In this document: positions 1 through 7,157 of the stretch, piece by piece | Layout: the number at the start of each line of letters is the position of its first letter | Position numbering within the stretch: position 1 is the stretch's first letter | Source: JBCBSS01 sp039819065 | GTDB taxonomy: Bacteria; Bacteroidota; Bacteroidia; Cytophagales; Cyclobacteriaceae | NCBI GenBank assembly: GCA_039819065.1 | Contig: JBCBSS010000190.1 | Span: 1 to 12,437 of the forward strand | DNA: 12,437 nt | Direction of reading: 5' to 3' | Program-made: the position numbers and the translations under genes | Notes under the pieces: model-generated | Seen by the model: the letters and a program-made list of their open reading frames with translations, nothing else | Told to the model about the DNA's origin: nothing | The model's database searches: none

Positions 1-2
1 AT

Positions 3-374
3 CAATTGTTAGAGAGCGAAAGCCAAGAACTCACTTCACAAAAAGAGTTATTGAAACAACTGCAAACGGTTGTAGATGATACAATAGAATTAAAGCTTGA
101 AACCGATGTTTTTAACCAAATTCGGTTTGTTACAGATAAGATAGAAGGTAGTACTCTAATTAAAAACGGATCAGATAAAGTATTTGGTATTATCAATTTA
201 TCAAAAGTTGCTTTTAGCAAAGACATGTCTGTTGGTTGTTACTACCTAGCTATCCAATGTGGTTCAAAATGTGGTTCTGGTTATGTCGTTTTTGTAAATA
301 GAACAATTGGTAAAACTTGGGTTATTGATAAATTTTTGAATGTTTGGCATCATCCAAATAGAACTGTAGGTTAG
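3..374 (+). CDS. C-terminal part of an unrecognised protein (5' truncated by window edge)
   Basis: The reading frame is open from the first bases of the window to a TAG at 372-374, so this is the 3' end of a longer gene. A TTG at position 6 could serve as a start, but nothing favours it over continuation upstream. The visible ~123 residues begin with a charged, glutamine/glutamate/lysine-rich segment that could be helical or coiled coil (SQELTSQKELLKQLQ). They continue into a probable beta-rich globular end with three close cysteines (GCYYLAIQCGSKCGSG) and a Trp/His-rich tail (KTWVIDKFLNVWHH). I do not recognise the family. The stop lies 10 bp before the first copy of the dispersed repeat at 385. 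No signal peptide can be judged because the N-terminus is missing. Confidence 0.7.
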   Translation, partial: QLLESESQELTSQKELLKQLQTVVDDTIELKLETDVFNQIRFVTDKIEGSTLIKNGSDKVFGIINLSKVAFSKDMSVGCYYLAIQCGSKCGSGYVVFVNRTIGKTWVIDKFLNVWHHPNRTVG

Positions 375-384
375 TGAAATAAAG

Positions 385-585
385 CCTTAACTGGTCGTAG
401 CGTCCGCTACGATCTACACTCCTATGAACTAATCGATCGCCTGCCACAGATGCAAGAAAGTATGATGCTACCAAGGCTGAATGACATGCTAATATTGCCA
501 GCTTGAATTAACTTGGTATTTTTTCATTCGGATACTCTTGCTGGTTTTATGTCTTAGGACCGCTGCGCTTAGCCTAAGACCAGGA
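385..585 (+). repeat. Dispersed ~200 bp repeat, copy 1
   Basis: This 201 bp block aligns without gaps to 3120-3320, with about 28 mismatches by hand count (roughly 86% identity). Its last 162 bp (424-585) align without gaps to 2857-3018. It opens with a perfect hairpin, TCGTAGCG-tc-CGCTACGA at 395-412, and closes with GTCTTAGG at 551-558 pairing with CCTAAGAC at 573-580 around a 14-nt loop. It has no plausible ORF. It starts 10 bp after the stop of the upstream gene. It could be a REP/MITE-type element, a remnant of an insertion-sequence end or a 3'-UTR element. The remaining 586-759, up to the next gene, shows no convincing feature. Confidence 0.85.
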
Positions 586-759
586 CGAGATATGGGTAAA
601 TTGATTGAAGCTGTTAGGGATTGATGCTTAGAGTGCCTTAGACTACACCATATTTAATGTTCATCTTTTAGTTGGTCTAGCGCGATTTGTTGTCTTTAGT
701 ATATATTAATTGCATGCAATTGTGTTTCTTTGAATGTTATCAGCAATGAGTAAAACCAC

Positions 760-2793
760 ATGAGCATGTCAATATCTAAGTATACTTTGCTTTTACTGAT
801 CGCCCTGGTTGGATGTAAATCTGTCCAAGAAACCGAACCTAAAACGGAAGTTAAGGATGCCTCAGTGATAGCTTTCGCCTTTCCTGTCCATGACATACAA
901 ATTGATGGCCATGCCTCCGACTGGCCGGAAAATCTGACTAAATATCCAATATCTGCACTGCTAGAGAACGAAATCGAAAGTACTGAAGATCTTGATGCTT
1001 ACTTTCACGTAGGATATTCAGCACATACGAAGTCTGTTTATGCGTTGCTGACGGTGACTGATGATGTTCACATTGCCGATGAAAAGGCAGGCGCTTTATC
1101 TGATGAACAAGATCAATGTCTTATGTTTTTGGACAAGCTCCACGATGCCAAAGGTTCGGGTATAAATGTATTTTGCTTCAATGAACTCTACAAAGCAATT
1201 GATGGTGCGGAGACTAGCTGGGATCCCAATGTCAGAAACCCAACCTGGAATAATGTACAAGTAGCTTCTCAACGGGTTGGCAACCAAACTCATTACGAAA
1301 TTCAAATATCTTTTGAAGGAGGTCTTTCTGTAGGTCAGGCCTTGGGATTAGATTTTATGATCTATGATAATGACATTCAGGGTCAGGAGGATGAGCTAAC
1401 CCGAGTATCATGGATACAGAGTGAAAGAAAGGAAAAATTGCCATTTAGAATCGGTACCGTGCTGCTGGTTGAAGAAGAAAATCAACTAGGTTTTATGGAA
1501 GGAAATGTTAGCTGGCAGAGTGATTCTTTAGGTTTGTCACCAAATAAAGTAAGGATTACTTCTGCTGATATTCCATCTTTATGGATCAGAGCATCAGTAG
1601 ATTCAACGGGTTATTACACCACTCAACTTCCGACTGGAACTTACCGCATCAGTCCGGAATGGGGCTTTTATAATAAGGACGATGCCATACATAAAATCAA
1701 CAGAAAAGCCATCGAGACGCAAGTGGTTGCCAATACCACGGTCAAAGCACCCAAACTGGAAATTGAAATAGCTACGCCACTAAACTTATTGCCAGAAAAG
1801 GGTATTCTGATAGAGAACTCACCCAACAAGTACCAAAAAATAGATGCATTTGTAAATGCCTATATGGATTTTTATGAAATTCCTGGTGCATCGCTCGCCA
1901 TTATTGAAAATGGGAAATTAAGCTATCATCAAACTTATGGGATCAAAAATACCTTCACTCAACAACAGGTAGATGAAGAAACCATTTTTGAAGCGGCCTC
2001 AATTACTAAACCTGTTTTTGCTTTTACCGTATGCAGACTGGCCGAAAAAGGAGTAATCGATCTGGATAAGCCTTTGTATCAGTATTTACCTTTTGAGGAA
2101 ATCGAATATGACGAAAGGTATAAAATGATTACTGCACGACATGTTCTTACCCATAAAACAGGGTTTCCTAATTGGCGCAATGGCAAGATGACTATAGCGT
2201 TTGAACCAGGAACGCAATTTGGTTATTCTGGTGAAGGCTTTGAGTATTTAAAAAGAGTGGTTGCTCATGTTACACAGAAAGACATTTTACAGGTGCTGGA
2301 GGAAGAAGTTTTGCAGCCGCTAAAGTTGGAGAATTTCTACTTTGAAAAAAATGACAAGCTCTTTAATGTGGTGGCAAATGGGCACTATTACAATCATGCT
2401 AATATGATCAGTTTGCCAGACAAAGCTGGTATGGCCTGGAGTATGCATACGGAAGCAGCATCCTTTGTCGATTTTGCACTGGCCTTACTCAACCGAGAGG
2501 GTTTAACACCTCAAACCTATTCGGATATGTTCACGAAGCACACCACCACTGACAAGTATAAAGCGTTGAATAACGACGACTGGGCAAGCCATTTTGGATT
2601 GGGTGTTCAAATAGAAGAAACACCTCTCGGTTTAGCTTTTGGACATGGTGGAAATAATGGTGACTTTTTGTGTGAATTCAAAGTCTACCAAGACCTCAAA
2701 ATGGGATTCGCCATTTTTACAAATGGGAATACTGGTGATCAGTTGACATATCAAGCGATGGAGCAGTTTTTAATCACAGGAAGATTCAAATAA
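760..2793 (+). CDS. Lipoprotein serine hydrolase (class C beta-lactamase family) with CBM9-like N-terminal domain
   Basis: This 677-residue protein starts with a lipoprotein signal peptide ending in the lipobox LVGC (Cys19). Residues ~44-235 resemble a family 9 carbohydrate-binding/DOMON-like domain (IDGHASDWPE near 48-57, and the IYDNDIQGQEDELTRVSW segment). Residues ~245-335 look like a beta-sandwich regulatory domain (STGYYTTQLPTGTYRI). Residues ~357-677 are a beta-lactamase/penicillin-binding-protein-like serine hydrolase with the nucleophile motif S414-I-T-K417, the second motif Y489-S-G, the third motif H629-G-G and the conserved HVLTHKTG at 461-468. Family members are esterases, D-aminopeptidases or peptidases rather than true beta-lactamases; the substrate here is unknown. 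ATG at 760 and ATG at 766 are both in frame and give the same signal peptide. It is a single-gene unit between repeat copies 1 and 2. No acidic export signal follows Cys19, so surface exposure is less likely than for other lipoproteins here. Confidence 0.92.
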   Translation: MSMSISKYTLLLLIALVGCKSVQETEPKTEVKDASVIAFAFPVHDIQIDGHASDWPENLTKYPISALLENEIESTEDLDAYFHVGYSAHTKSVYALLTVTDDVHIADEKAGALSDEQDQCLMFLDKLHDAKGSGINVFCFNELYKAIDGAETSWDPNVRNPTWNNVQVASQRVGNQTHYEIQISFEGGLSVGQALGLDFMIYDNDIQGQEDELTRVSWIQSERKEKLPFRIGTVLLVEEENQLGFMEGNVSWQSDSLGLSPNKVRITSADIPSLWIRASVDSTGYYTTQLPTGTYRISPEWGFYNKDDAIHKINRKAIETQVVANTTVKAPKLEIEIATPLNLLPEKGILIENSPNKYQKIDAFVNAYMDFYEIPGASLAIIENGKLSYHQTYGIKNTFTQQQVDEETIFEAASITKPVFAFTVCRLAEKGVIDLDKPLYQYLPFEEIEYDERYKMITARHVLTHKTGFPNWRNGKMTIAFEPGTQFGYSGEGFEYLKRVVAHVTQKDILQVLEEEVLQPLKLENFYFEKNDKLFNVVANGHYYNHANMISLPDKAGMAWSMHTEAASFVDFALALLNREGLTPQTYSDMFTKHTTTDKYKALNNDDWASHFGLGVQIEETPLGLAFGHGGNNGDFLCEFKVYQDLKMGFAIFTNGNTGDQLTYQAMEQFLITGRFK

Positions 2794-2817
2794 ACTATGG
2801 TCTGTAATATGAATAGC

Positions 2818-2841
2818 CTATCACAATGTATTGTGTGATAG
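2818..2841 (+). terminator. Hairpin after the serine hydrolase gene, possible terminator
   Basis: CTATCACA pairs perfectly with TGTGATAG around an 8-nt loop, 24 bp after the stop codon. No T-run follows (the next bases are cccctcc), so intrinsic termination is uncertain. It occupies the place taken by the TCGTAGCG hairpin in repeat copies 1 and 3, so it may instead be a variant left end of repeat copy 2. Confidence 0.4.
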
Positions 2842-2856
2842 CCCCTCCATACCCCC

Positions 2857-3018
2857 ATGAACTAATCTATCGTCTGCCACAAAGGCAAGAAGGTATGAGG
2901 TTGCCAAGGCTGAATGACATGCTAATGTTACAAGCTTGAATTAACCTGGTATTTTTTCAATCGGATACTCTTGCTGGTTTTAGGTCTTAGGACCGCTGCG
3001 CTTAGCCTAAGACCAGAA
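2857..3018 (+). repeat. Dispersed ~200 bp repeat, copy 2 (left end different)
   Basis: It aligns without gaps to 424-585 of copy 1 and to the matching part of copy 3, starting at ATGAACTAATC. The right-hand hairpin is a perfect 9 bp stem, GGTCTTAGG at 2983-2991 with CCTAAGACC at 3006-3014. The first ~39 bp seen in copies 1 and 3 are absent and replaced by unrelated sequence that carries a different hairpin (2818-2841). Orientation is the same as the other copies. Confidence 0.85.
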
Positions 3019-3024
3019 CGAGAA

Positions 3025-3055
3025 ACTTCCCAAAAGTTTTGAACTTTTGGAAAGT
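3025..3055. repeat. REP-like hairpin of the CCAAAAGTT type
   Basis: Two 14-bp arms (3025-3038 and 3042-3055) pair with one mismatch around a TTG loop; the core is CCAAAAGTT-ttg-AACTTTTGG. It lies between repeat copies 2 and 3 and could act as a terminator in either direction. Compact palindromes like this are often interspersed repeats in Bacteroidota genomes, but only one copy is present in this window. Confidence 0.6.
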
Positions 3056-3075
3056 AGTAATGACATAGCACCCGT

Positions 3076-3100
3076 TCGAGCGCGTTTGTAACGCGTTCGG
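3076..3100. repeat. GC-rich REP-like hairpin
   Basis: TCGAGCGCGTT at 3076-3086 pairs with AACGCGTTCGG at 3090-3100 around a TGT loop, with two G-U type wobbles. It is conspicuously GC-rich against its AT-rich surroundings and sits 21 bp after the preceding hairpin. It could be a REP element or part of a bidirectional termination region between the convergent genes. Confidence 0.5.
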
Positions 3101-3119
3101 CTTATTAAGCACTAACTTC

Positions 3120-3320
3120 CCTTAACTGGTCGTAGCGTCCGCGACGATCCACACTCCTATGAACTAATCTGTCGTCCGACACAAAGGCAAGAAAGTATAA
3201 GGCTACCAAGGCTGAATGGTGTTTTAATATTTTAAGCTTGAACTGACTTAGTATTTTTCCATTCTGACGCTCTTGCTGGTTTTAGGTCTTAGGATCGCTG
3301 CGCTTAGCCTAAGACCAGGA
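3120..3320 (+). repeat. Dispersed ~200 bp repeat, copy 3
   Basis: Full-length 201 bp copy, collinear with copy 1. The left hairpin (3130-3147) has one mismatch relative to the perfect copy 1 hairpin. The right hairpin is a perfect 9 bp stem, GGTCTTAGG at 3285-3293 with CCTAAGACC at 3308-3316. It lies 35 bp beyond the stop of the minus-strand TonB receptor gene, so the right hairpin may serve as that operon's terminator, although no clear T-run follows on the minus strand. Confidence 0.85.
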
Positions 3321-3355
3321 TAAGGGTAGTACCATTCTATCATAAAAACGGCTTT

Positions 3356-5764
3356 CTAAAACCTCACTCCAGCCGATAAGTAAAAGCTTCTGATGGTTGC
3401 TGGTATAATGCCGGGGCCGGGGTAGCCCTCAGCTCTGCGGGTAAAATACGCTTCGTTGGTGAGGTTATTGACTCCGGCAGTGAATTTATACCGGCCGGGT
3501 TTATACTCAAGGGAAAGATCCATCACTTGATAAGAGGGGATAAGTCCGGTCAACGCATTGGGATTGAAAGTTGAATTGGTAGCGTCTGAAAATTGCTCAC
3601 CTAAATAAGAGAACTGGTAGGTAGCCTTCAGGTTTTTCCATGAATAATTAAGGCCAGAACGAAACACTACCTGAGGTACGTACTCTACATTTCTGCCTTC
3701 AATGGAACTGTCTTCCGACCTGACGTAAGTAGCATCAATTAGCGACAAATTACTAAAGATTGAGAGCCCATGATCAGAACCTAGCGGGTGGAGCAATTTC
3801 ATGATATCGAGTTCTATAAATGACTCAAGGCCATAGTGTCTTGTGTCTCCCACATTGGTTCTGAATAGTAGCGTGCTACCCGCAGGGAGTAAAATACCAA
3901 TTCTGTCATTGTAGCCGAGGTAAAACAGGCTTATATCTACATTTAACCACGGCTTCAAAGCGCCACGAATACCTAAATCGGCATTGAAGCCATTTTCATC
4001 AGTGATGAGGCTGTCCAATACAAAGTTTGGGTTATTGAGCCGCAAATCGTTGAAAGTGACAGAACGAAAGTTTTCCGAGTAATTGGCATACAGGTTCAGG
4101 TTATCATTTAGATAATAACTGGCCCCCAACCCGAACAAAACAAAAGACCGGTTGACCGAACGGGCTTCGGTGAATCTATTCTCGGTTACAATTTCACCGG
4201 CGAAATTCCTTACGATTTGTTTCCAGGTGCCTTCTGAGTCAGTGTCGATGTATTCAAAACGAACGCCTGGTGTTATGCTAAACCGATCTGTTAGATTCAG
4301 TACATTTTCAGCGAACAGTGCGTAATTGATGCTGGGAAAATCGTAATCAAAATCTTCGAGGTCTTCCGGGTTTAAAAATGAAAAGTCTGCACCGGCTGAG
4401 TTACTGGCATCGCCCTGCTGTCTGTCTGTAAGGCCATTATAATACCTACCACCCACTAGCAAGGCTGACTTCTTGCCCAAAAAATCGAAGTAGTGCAATA
4501 CACGGGCCTCGGTGCCAAAATTTTGAAACTCATCACGAATCAGCGTTCTGTTGGAAGACGGGTCATCGGGCCGGTCTATTTGGGATAAATTGCCGAGGGC
4601 ATCCCGTCCTGAAAAGAGGGCAAAGGTTCGGATGTTTAATTTGGTTCTATCATTAAACCGGTAATCCAACGTTGATGCCAGCAAATTCCAGGAGACACGA
4701 AACCAGTTTCTGTTTCTACGTGATTTTTCTATATCGCCGGTATTGAAATCTTCATCGGTCAGTCCACCCGGTTGTTGCGCCTCATAATCCAGAAAGGAAT
4801 ACTCGAAGCCCAGCTTTAGCCTTTCATTAGGGGTAAAACCAATTCTGGCAAAAGCCAGTTGAGAATCAAACCCACTATTGTCCCGCCATCCGTCACCTTG
4901 ACGGTATTGATAATAGCCATAGTAATCGATCTTATCGACTGTGCCACCGACGCTGGCAAAAGAGTTTAAAAGACCGAAAGACCCAATGGATTGCTCCAGG
5001 TTCAATTCAAAAGGTTTGGCAGGTGCCTCCTTCAATTTGAAATTGAGCATACCGCCAAATTGCGTTCCGTACTGCAGGGAAGCAGCGCCTCGTACAATTT
5101 CGATTCTCTCTACTGCCTGTAGTGCCGGTAGATAGTAACTCTCTGGATAGCCCAGGGCATCGGCACTCATGTCGTATCCATTCTGGCGGGTATTGAAATT
5201 AGCTGTACGGCTAGGCCCAAGCCCTCTGGCCGCGATATCCAATTGAAGCCCGGCAAAATCACTTTCCCAAATATTCAGCCCAGGGACTTTCGCGAATACC
5301 TGTCTGGCATTGTTAGTCGCTTTGTTGGCAGCAAAGTCATCCAGGAAGATCAATTCGTTTTTCTTGGCTTCATAGATACCGAAGCCATCGATAGCCGATA
5401 GACGGGAGATGCCGGTGGTAGCCTCTCGTTGTGCCCGTACCTCTACGTTTTCCAGATTGTTGGACAGCGATTCCAGATAGAAATCAACCACCATATCCTG
5501 GTTGACCGTGATTTCTTGACTTGCAGTCGTCATCCCCAGGCTGAATGCCTGGAGTTTATACGTTCCTTTGGGTAATGCTATCTCGTACCTACCTTTGCTA
5601 TTTGTATTTACCTGAATGTTCAATTGCCGCACGAAGACGACAGCTTCTTCAAAGGCTTGGGAGGTTTCTTTAGATAACACCTTGCCTGTAACGCGGTATT
5701 GTTGTGCCTTTAAGTTTGTACACAGTAGAAGTACTGCAAAAAAGAATATTAAGCTCCCTCTCAT
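3356..5764 (-). CDS. TonB-dependent outer-membrane receptor, FecA-like
   Basis: This 802-residue protein should import a substrate, probably a ferric chelate, across the outer membrane using TonB energy. It has a signal peptide (residues 1-20, hydrophobic, ending NLKA before QQ), then a carboxypeptidase-regulatory-like beta domain (~23-98). A Ton-box-like stretch follows (NLENVEVRAQ, ~103-112). The plug domain has the conserved blocks ARGLGPSRTANFNTRQNGYD (179-198) and VERIEIVRGAASLQYGTQFGG (218-238). A long beta-barrel ends in FYLSAGVRF with the terminal aromatic typical of outer-membrane proteins. The plug pattern, including SADALGYPESYY, fits the ferric dicitrate/siderophore receptor group. 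The ATG overlaps the stop of the HTTM gene (ATGA, 5761-5764), which implies translational coupling. It is the last gene of the cluster. Iron as substrate is inferred from family and neighbours. Confidence 0.93.
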   Translation of the reverse strand: MRGSLIFFFAVLLLCTNLKAQQYRVTGKVLSKETSQAFEEAVVFVRQLNIQVNTNSKGRYEIALPKGTYKLQAFSLGMTTASQEITVNQDMVVDFYLESLSNNLENVEVRAQREATTGISRLSAIDGFGIYEAKKNELIFLDDFAANKATNNARQVFAKVPGLNIWESDFAGLQLDIAARGLGPSRTANFNTRQNGYDMSADALGYPESYYLPALQAVERIEIVRGAASLQYGTQFGGMLNFKLKEAPAKPFELNLEQSIGSFGLLNSFASVGGTVDKIDYYGYYQYRQGDGWRDNSGFDSQLAFARIGFTPNERLKLGFEYSFLDYEAQQPGGLTDEDFNTGDIEKSRRNRNWFRVSWNLLASTLDYRFNDRTKLNIRTFALFSGRDALGNLSQIDRPDDPSSNRTLIRDEFQNFGTEARVLHYFDFLGKKSALLVGGRYYNGLTDRQQGDASNSAGADFSFLNPEDLEDFDYDFPSINYALFAENVLNLTDRFSITPGVRFEYIDTDSEGTWKQIVRNFAGEIVTENRFTEARSVNRSFVLFGLGASYYLNDNLNLYANYSENFRSVTFNDLRLNNPNFVLDSLITDENGFNADLGIRGALKPWLNVDISLFYLGYNDRIGILLPAGSTLLFRTNVGDTRHYGLESFIELDIMKLLHPLGSDHGLSIFSNLSLIDATYVRSEDSSIEGRNVEYVPQVVFRSGLNYSWKNLKATYQFSYLGEQFSDATNSTFNPNALTGLIPSYQVMDLSLEYKPGRYKFTAGVNNLTNEAYFTRRAEGYPGPGIIPATIRSFYLSAGVRF

Positions 5765-7146
5765 CGAACAGCACTTTTATCAAATGAGACGATCCAGTCC
5801 TTCGCTGTCCATGTATCTTTCTCAGAGGTTAAGTCAATCTTAGGATCTATCAGTAACTTGGCAGGCCTGGCGTTCAGTGTTACCCAAACCTCAGCCCTTA
5901 CTTGAGGGTTTTTCATTCCTTTCGACCTATAATTATCTGCTAAATAGTGTGCAAATTGCAGAATCAAATCTGGCTGCATAGCCATCTGTTTTTCCTGATG
6001 CGAATTTAGAAATTGATGATTAATAACCGAACCTTCTCTGCCGTTCATTCCATCCTTTACGTAGAATGTCGCGGTGCCTGCTTTTTCCATCAGCATTACC
6101 CGCCATGAAAAACGGTAGCCTTCTTCTGTCCAAAAAATGTTGCCCGGATAGAGCAGATACCGCCATGGAAAAGCCAATTGGAAAAGAAAAAACACCAGTA
6201 AGAAGGGTATGACCAACCGGCCCATCGTTTGCCTCTTCTCAGTTGCCATGTTTTCAACCGCTATTTCTTTATCGTTTTTAGTAGCAAGTAATCTGGCTAA
6301 TCTGTGCAATAGCTTTTCATGAAATGAAGCCGAAAAGAAGATCGTCACCACTAAGATCATCACTAGGGGAAACACGCCGATTTGGAATAAAATACCAGTC
6401 AACGTGTGAAAGACGACCACGGCTGTGTAAGCCAACCACCTGGTTTTTCTAAACAGCAGACCAAAGATGATAAAGGTATCAAATAGCATCCCCAACCAAC
6501 TGAATAAGAAGGCCGTGAATTTGTACTTGAAGATAAATCCGATAACCGGTATGCTCGTTTTGGCAGGCAACCATATAGCTAGGGGCAATGCTTTAAACAA
6601 CCAGTCATAATTGATCTTGGCCAGACCAGCGTAGCAGTAAACGATGGCAATTTGCAGCTTGAATACATTAATACACCAGCGGCTGACCTCTCGCTGAAGT
6701 AGTGCCGGGTTTCTTTTCACATCCAAAGAAAAATACCTATTTGCCGGCACTAGAATAAGTAGAAAAGAGACAATGCTAACGAAATAGTAGTGGTTGAGAT
6801 AGTAGGTGATATCGATCAGCTCGACATAACTGAAGGCAAGAAAAAAGACCACCGAGAACAAACGATAGTACCACCCCAGGGTGATGGCGATGCATGATAC
6901 GACTATAATGCCAAAGACGCCGTACATGCCATAACCGGGTAAAGGTTTTACCCAATCAAAACCGTAATAGCTAAAATGTAGAATGGGGTTGATTAATTGG
7001 GTATCCACCCAACCCATCCACATATAGCGAACGGTGCTAAAGAGCATCGCTAAACCGAAGAGGATGCGGAAGGTAACTAAAGGGGCAATCGAAACTGACT
7101 GCCCCAAATAATCTTTAAACTTTATATAGCTGACAGGTTTGAACAA
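5761..7146 (-). CDS. HTTM domain membrane protein (vitamin K-dependent gamma-carboxylase-like)
   Basis: This 461-residue inner-membrane protein has several hydrophobic helices in residues ~20-275 and around 310-330, then a soluble domain to the C-terminus. Family marks are SIAPLVTFRILFG (19-31), YLNHYYF (116-122), YCYAGLAKINYDWL (170-183), FHTLTGILFQIGVFP (246-260), and QFAHYL in the C-terminal domain. In human GGCX the motif DKTSWNNH carries catalytic Lys218; here the matching DITYYLNH has Ile113 in that place, so glutamate carboxylation is unlikely. The start appears to be TTG at 7146, because a TAA directly precedes it in frame and the first in-frame ATG falls inside the first membrane helix (residue 34). 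It follows the imelysin stop by 11 bp and overlaps the receptor start by 4 bp. The biochemical role is unknown. Confidence 0.88.
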   Translation of the reverse strand: MFKPVSYIKFKDYLGQSVSIAPLVTFRILFGLAMLFSTVRYMWMGWVDTQLINPILHFSYYGFDWVKPLPGYGMYGVFGIIVVSCIAITLGWYYRLFSVVFFLAFSYVELIDITYYLNHYYFVSIVSFLLILVPANRYFSLDVKRNPALLQREVSRWCINVFKLQIAIVYCYAGLAKINYDWLFKALPLAIWLPAKTSIPVIGFIFKYKFTAFLFSWLGMLFDTFIIFGLLFRKTRWLAYTAVVVFHTLTGILFQIGVFPLVMILVVTIFFSASFHEKLLHRLARLLATKNDKEIAVENMATEKRQTMGRLVIPFLLVFFLFQLAFPWRYLLYPGNIFWTEEGYRFSWRVMLMEKAGTATFYVKDGMNGREGSVINHQFLNSHQEKQMAMQPDLILQFAHYLADNYRSKGMKNPQVRAEVWVTLNARPAKLLIDPKIDLTSEKDTWTAKDWIVSFDKSAVR

Positions 7147-7157
7147 TTAGCAATGGA

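Noticed and set aside
720..735. Possible -7 box TTTCTTTG upstream of the serine hydrolase
   Set aside because: It misses the conserved A of TAnnTTTG and has no TTTG at the right distance, so I do not call a promoter.
385..3320. CRISPR array or tandem repeat interpretation of the repeated blocks
   Set aside because: Only three long copies with irregular spacing and a gene between them; no short regular repeat-spacer pattern.
3972..3993. AT/GC fluctuation suggesting horizontal transfer of the receptor gene
   Set aside because: By eye the minus-strand cluster is somewhat richer in G and C than the flanks, but without computed composition I cannot separate this from normal variation.
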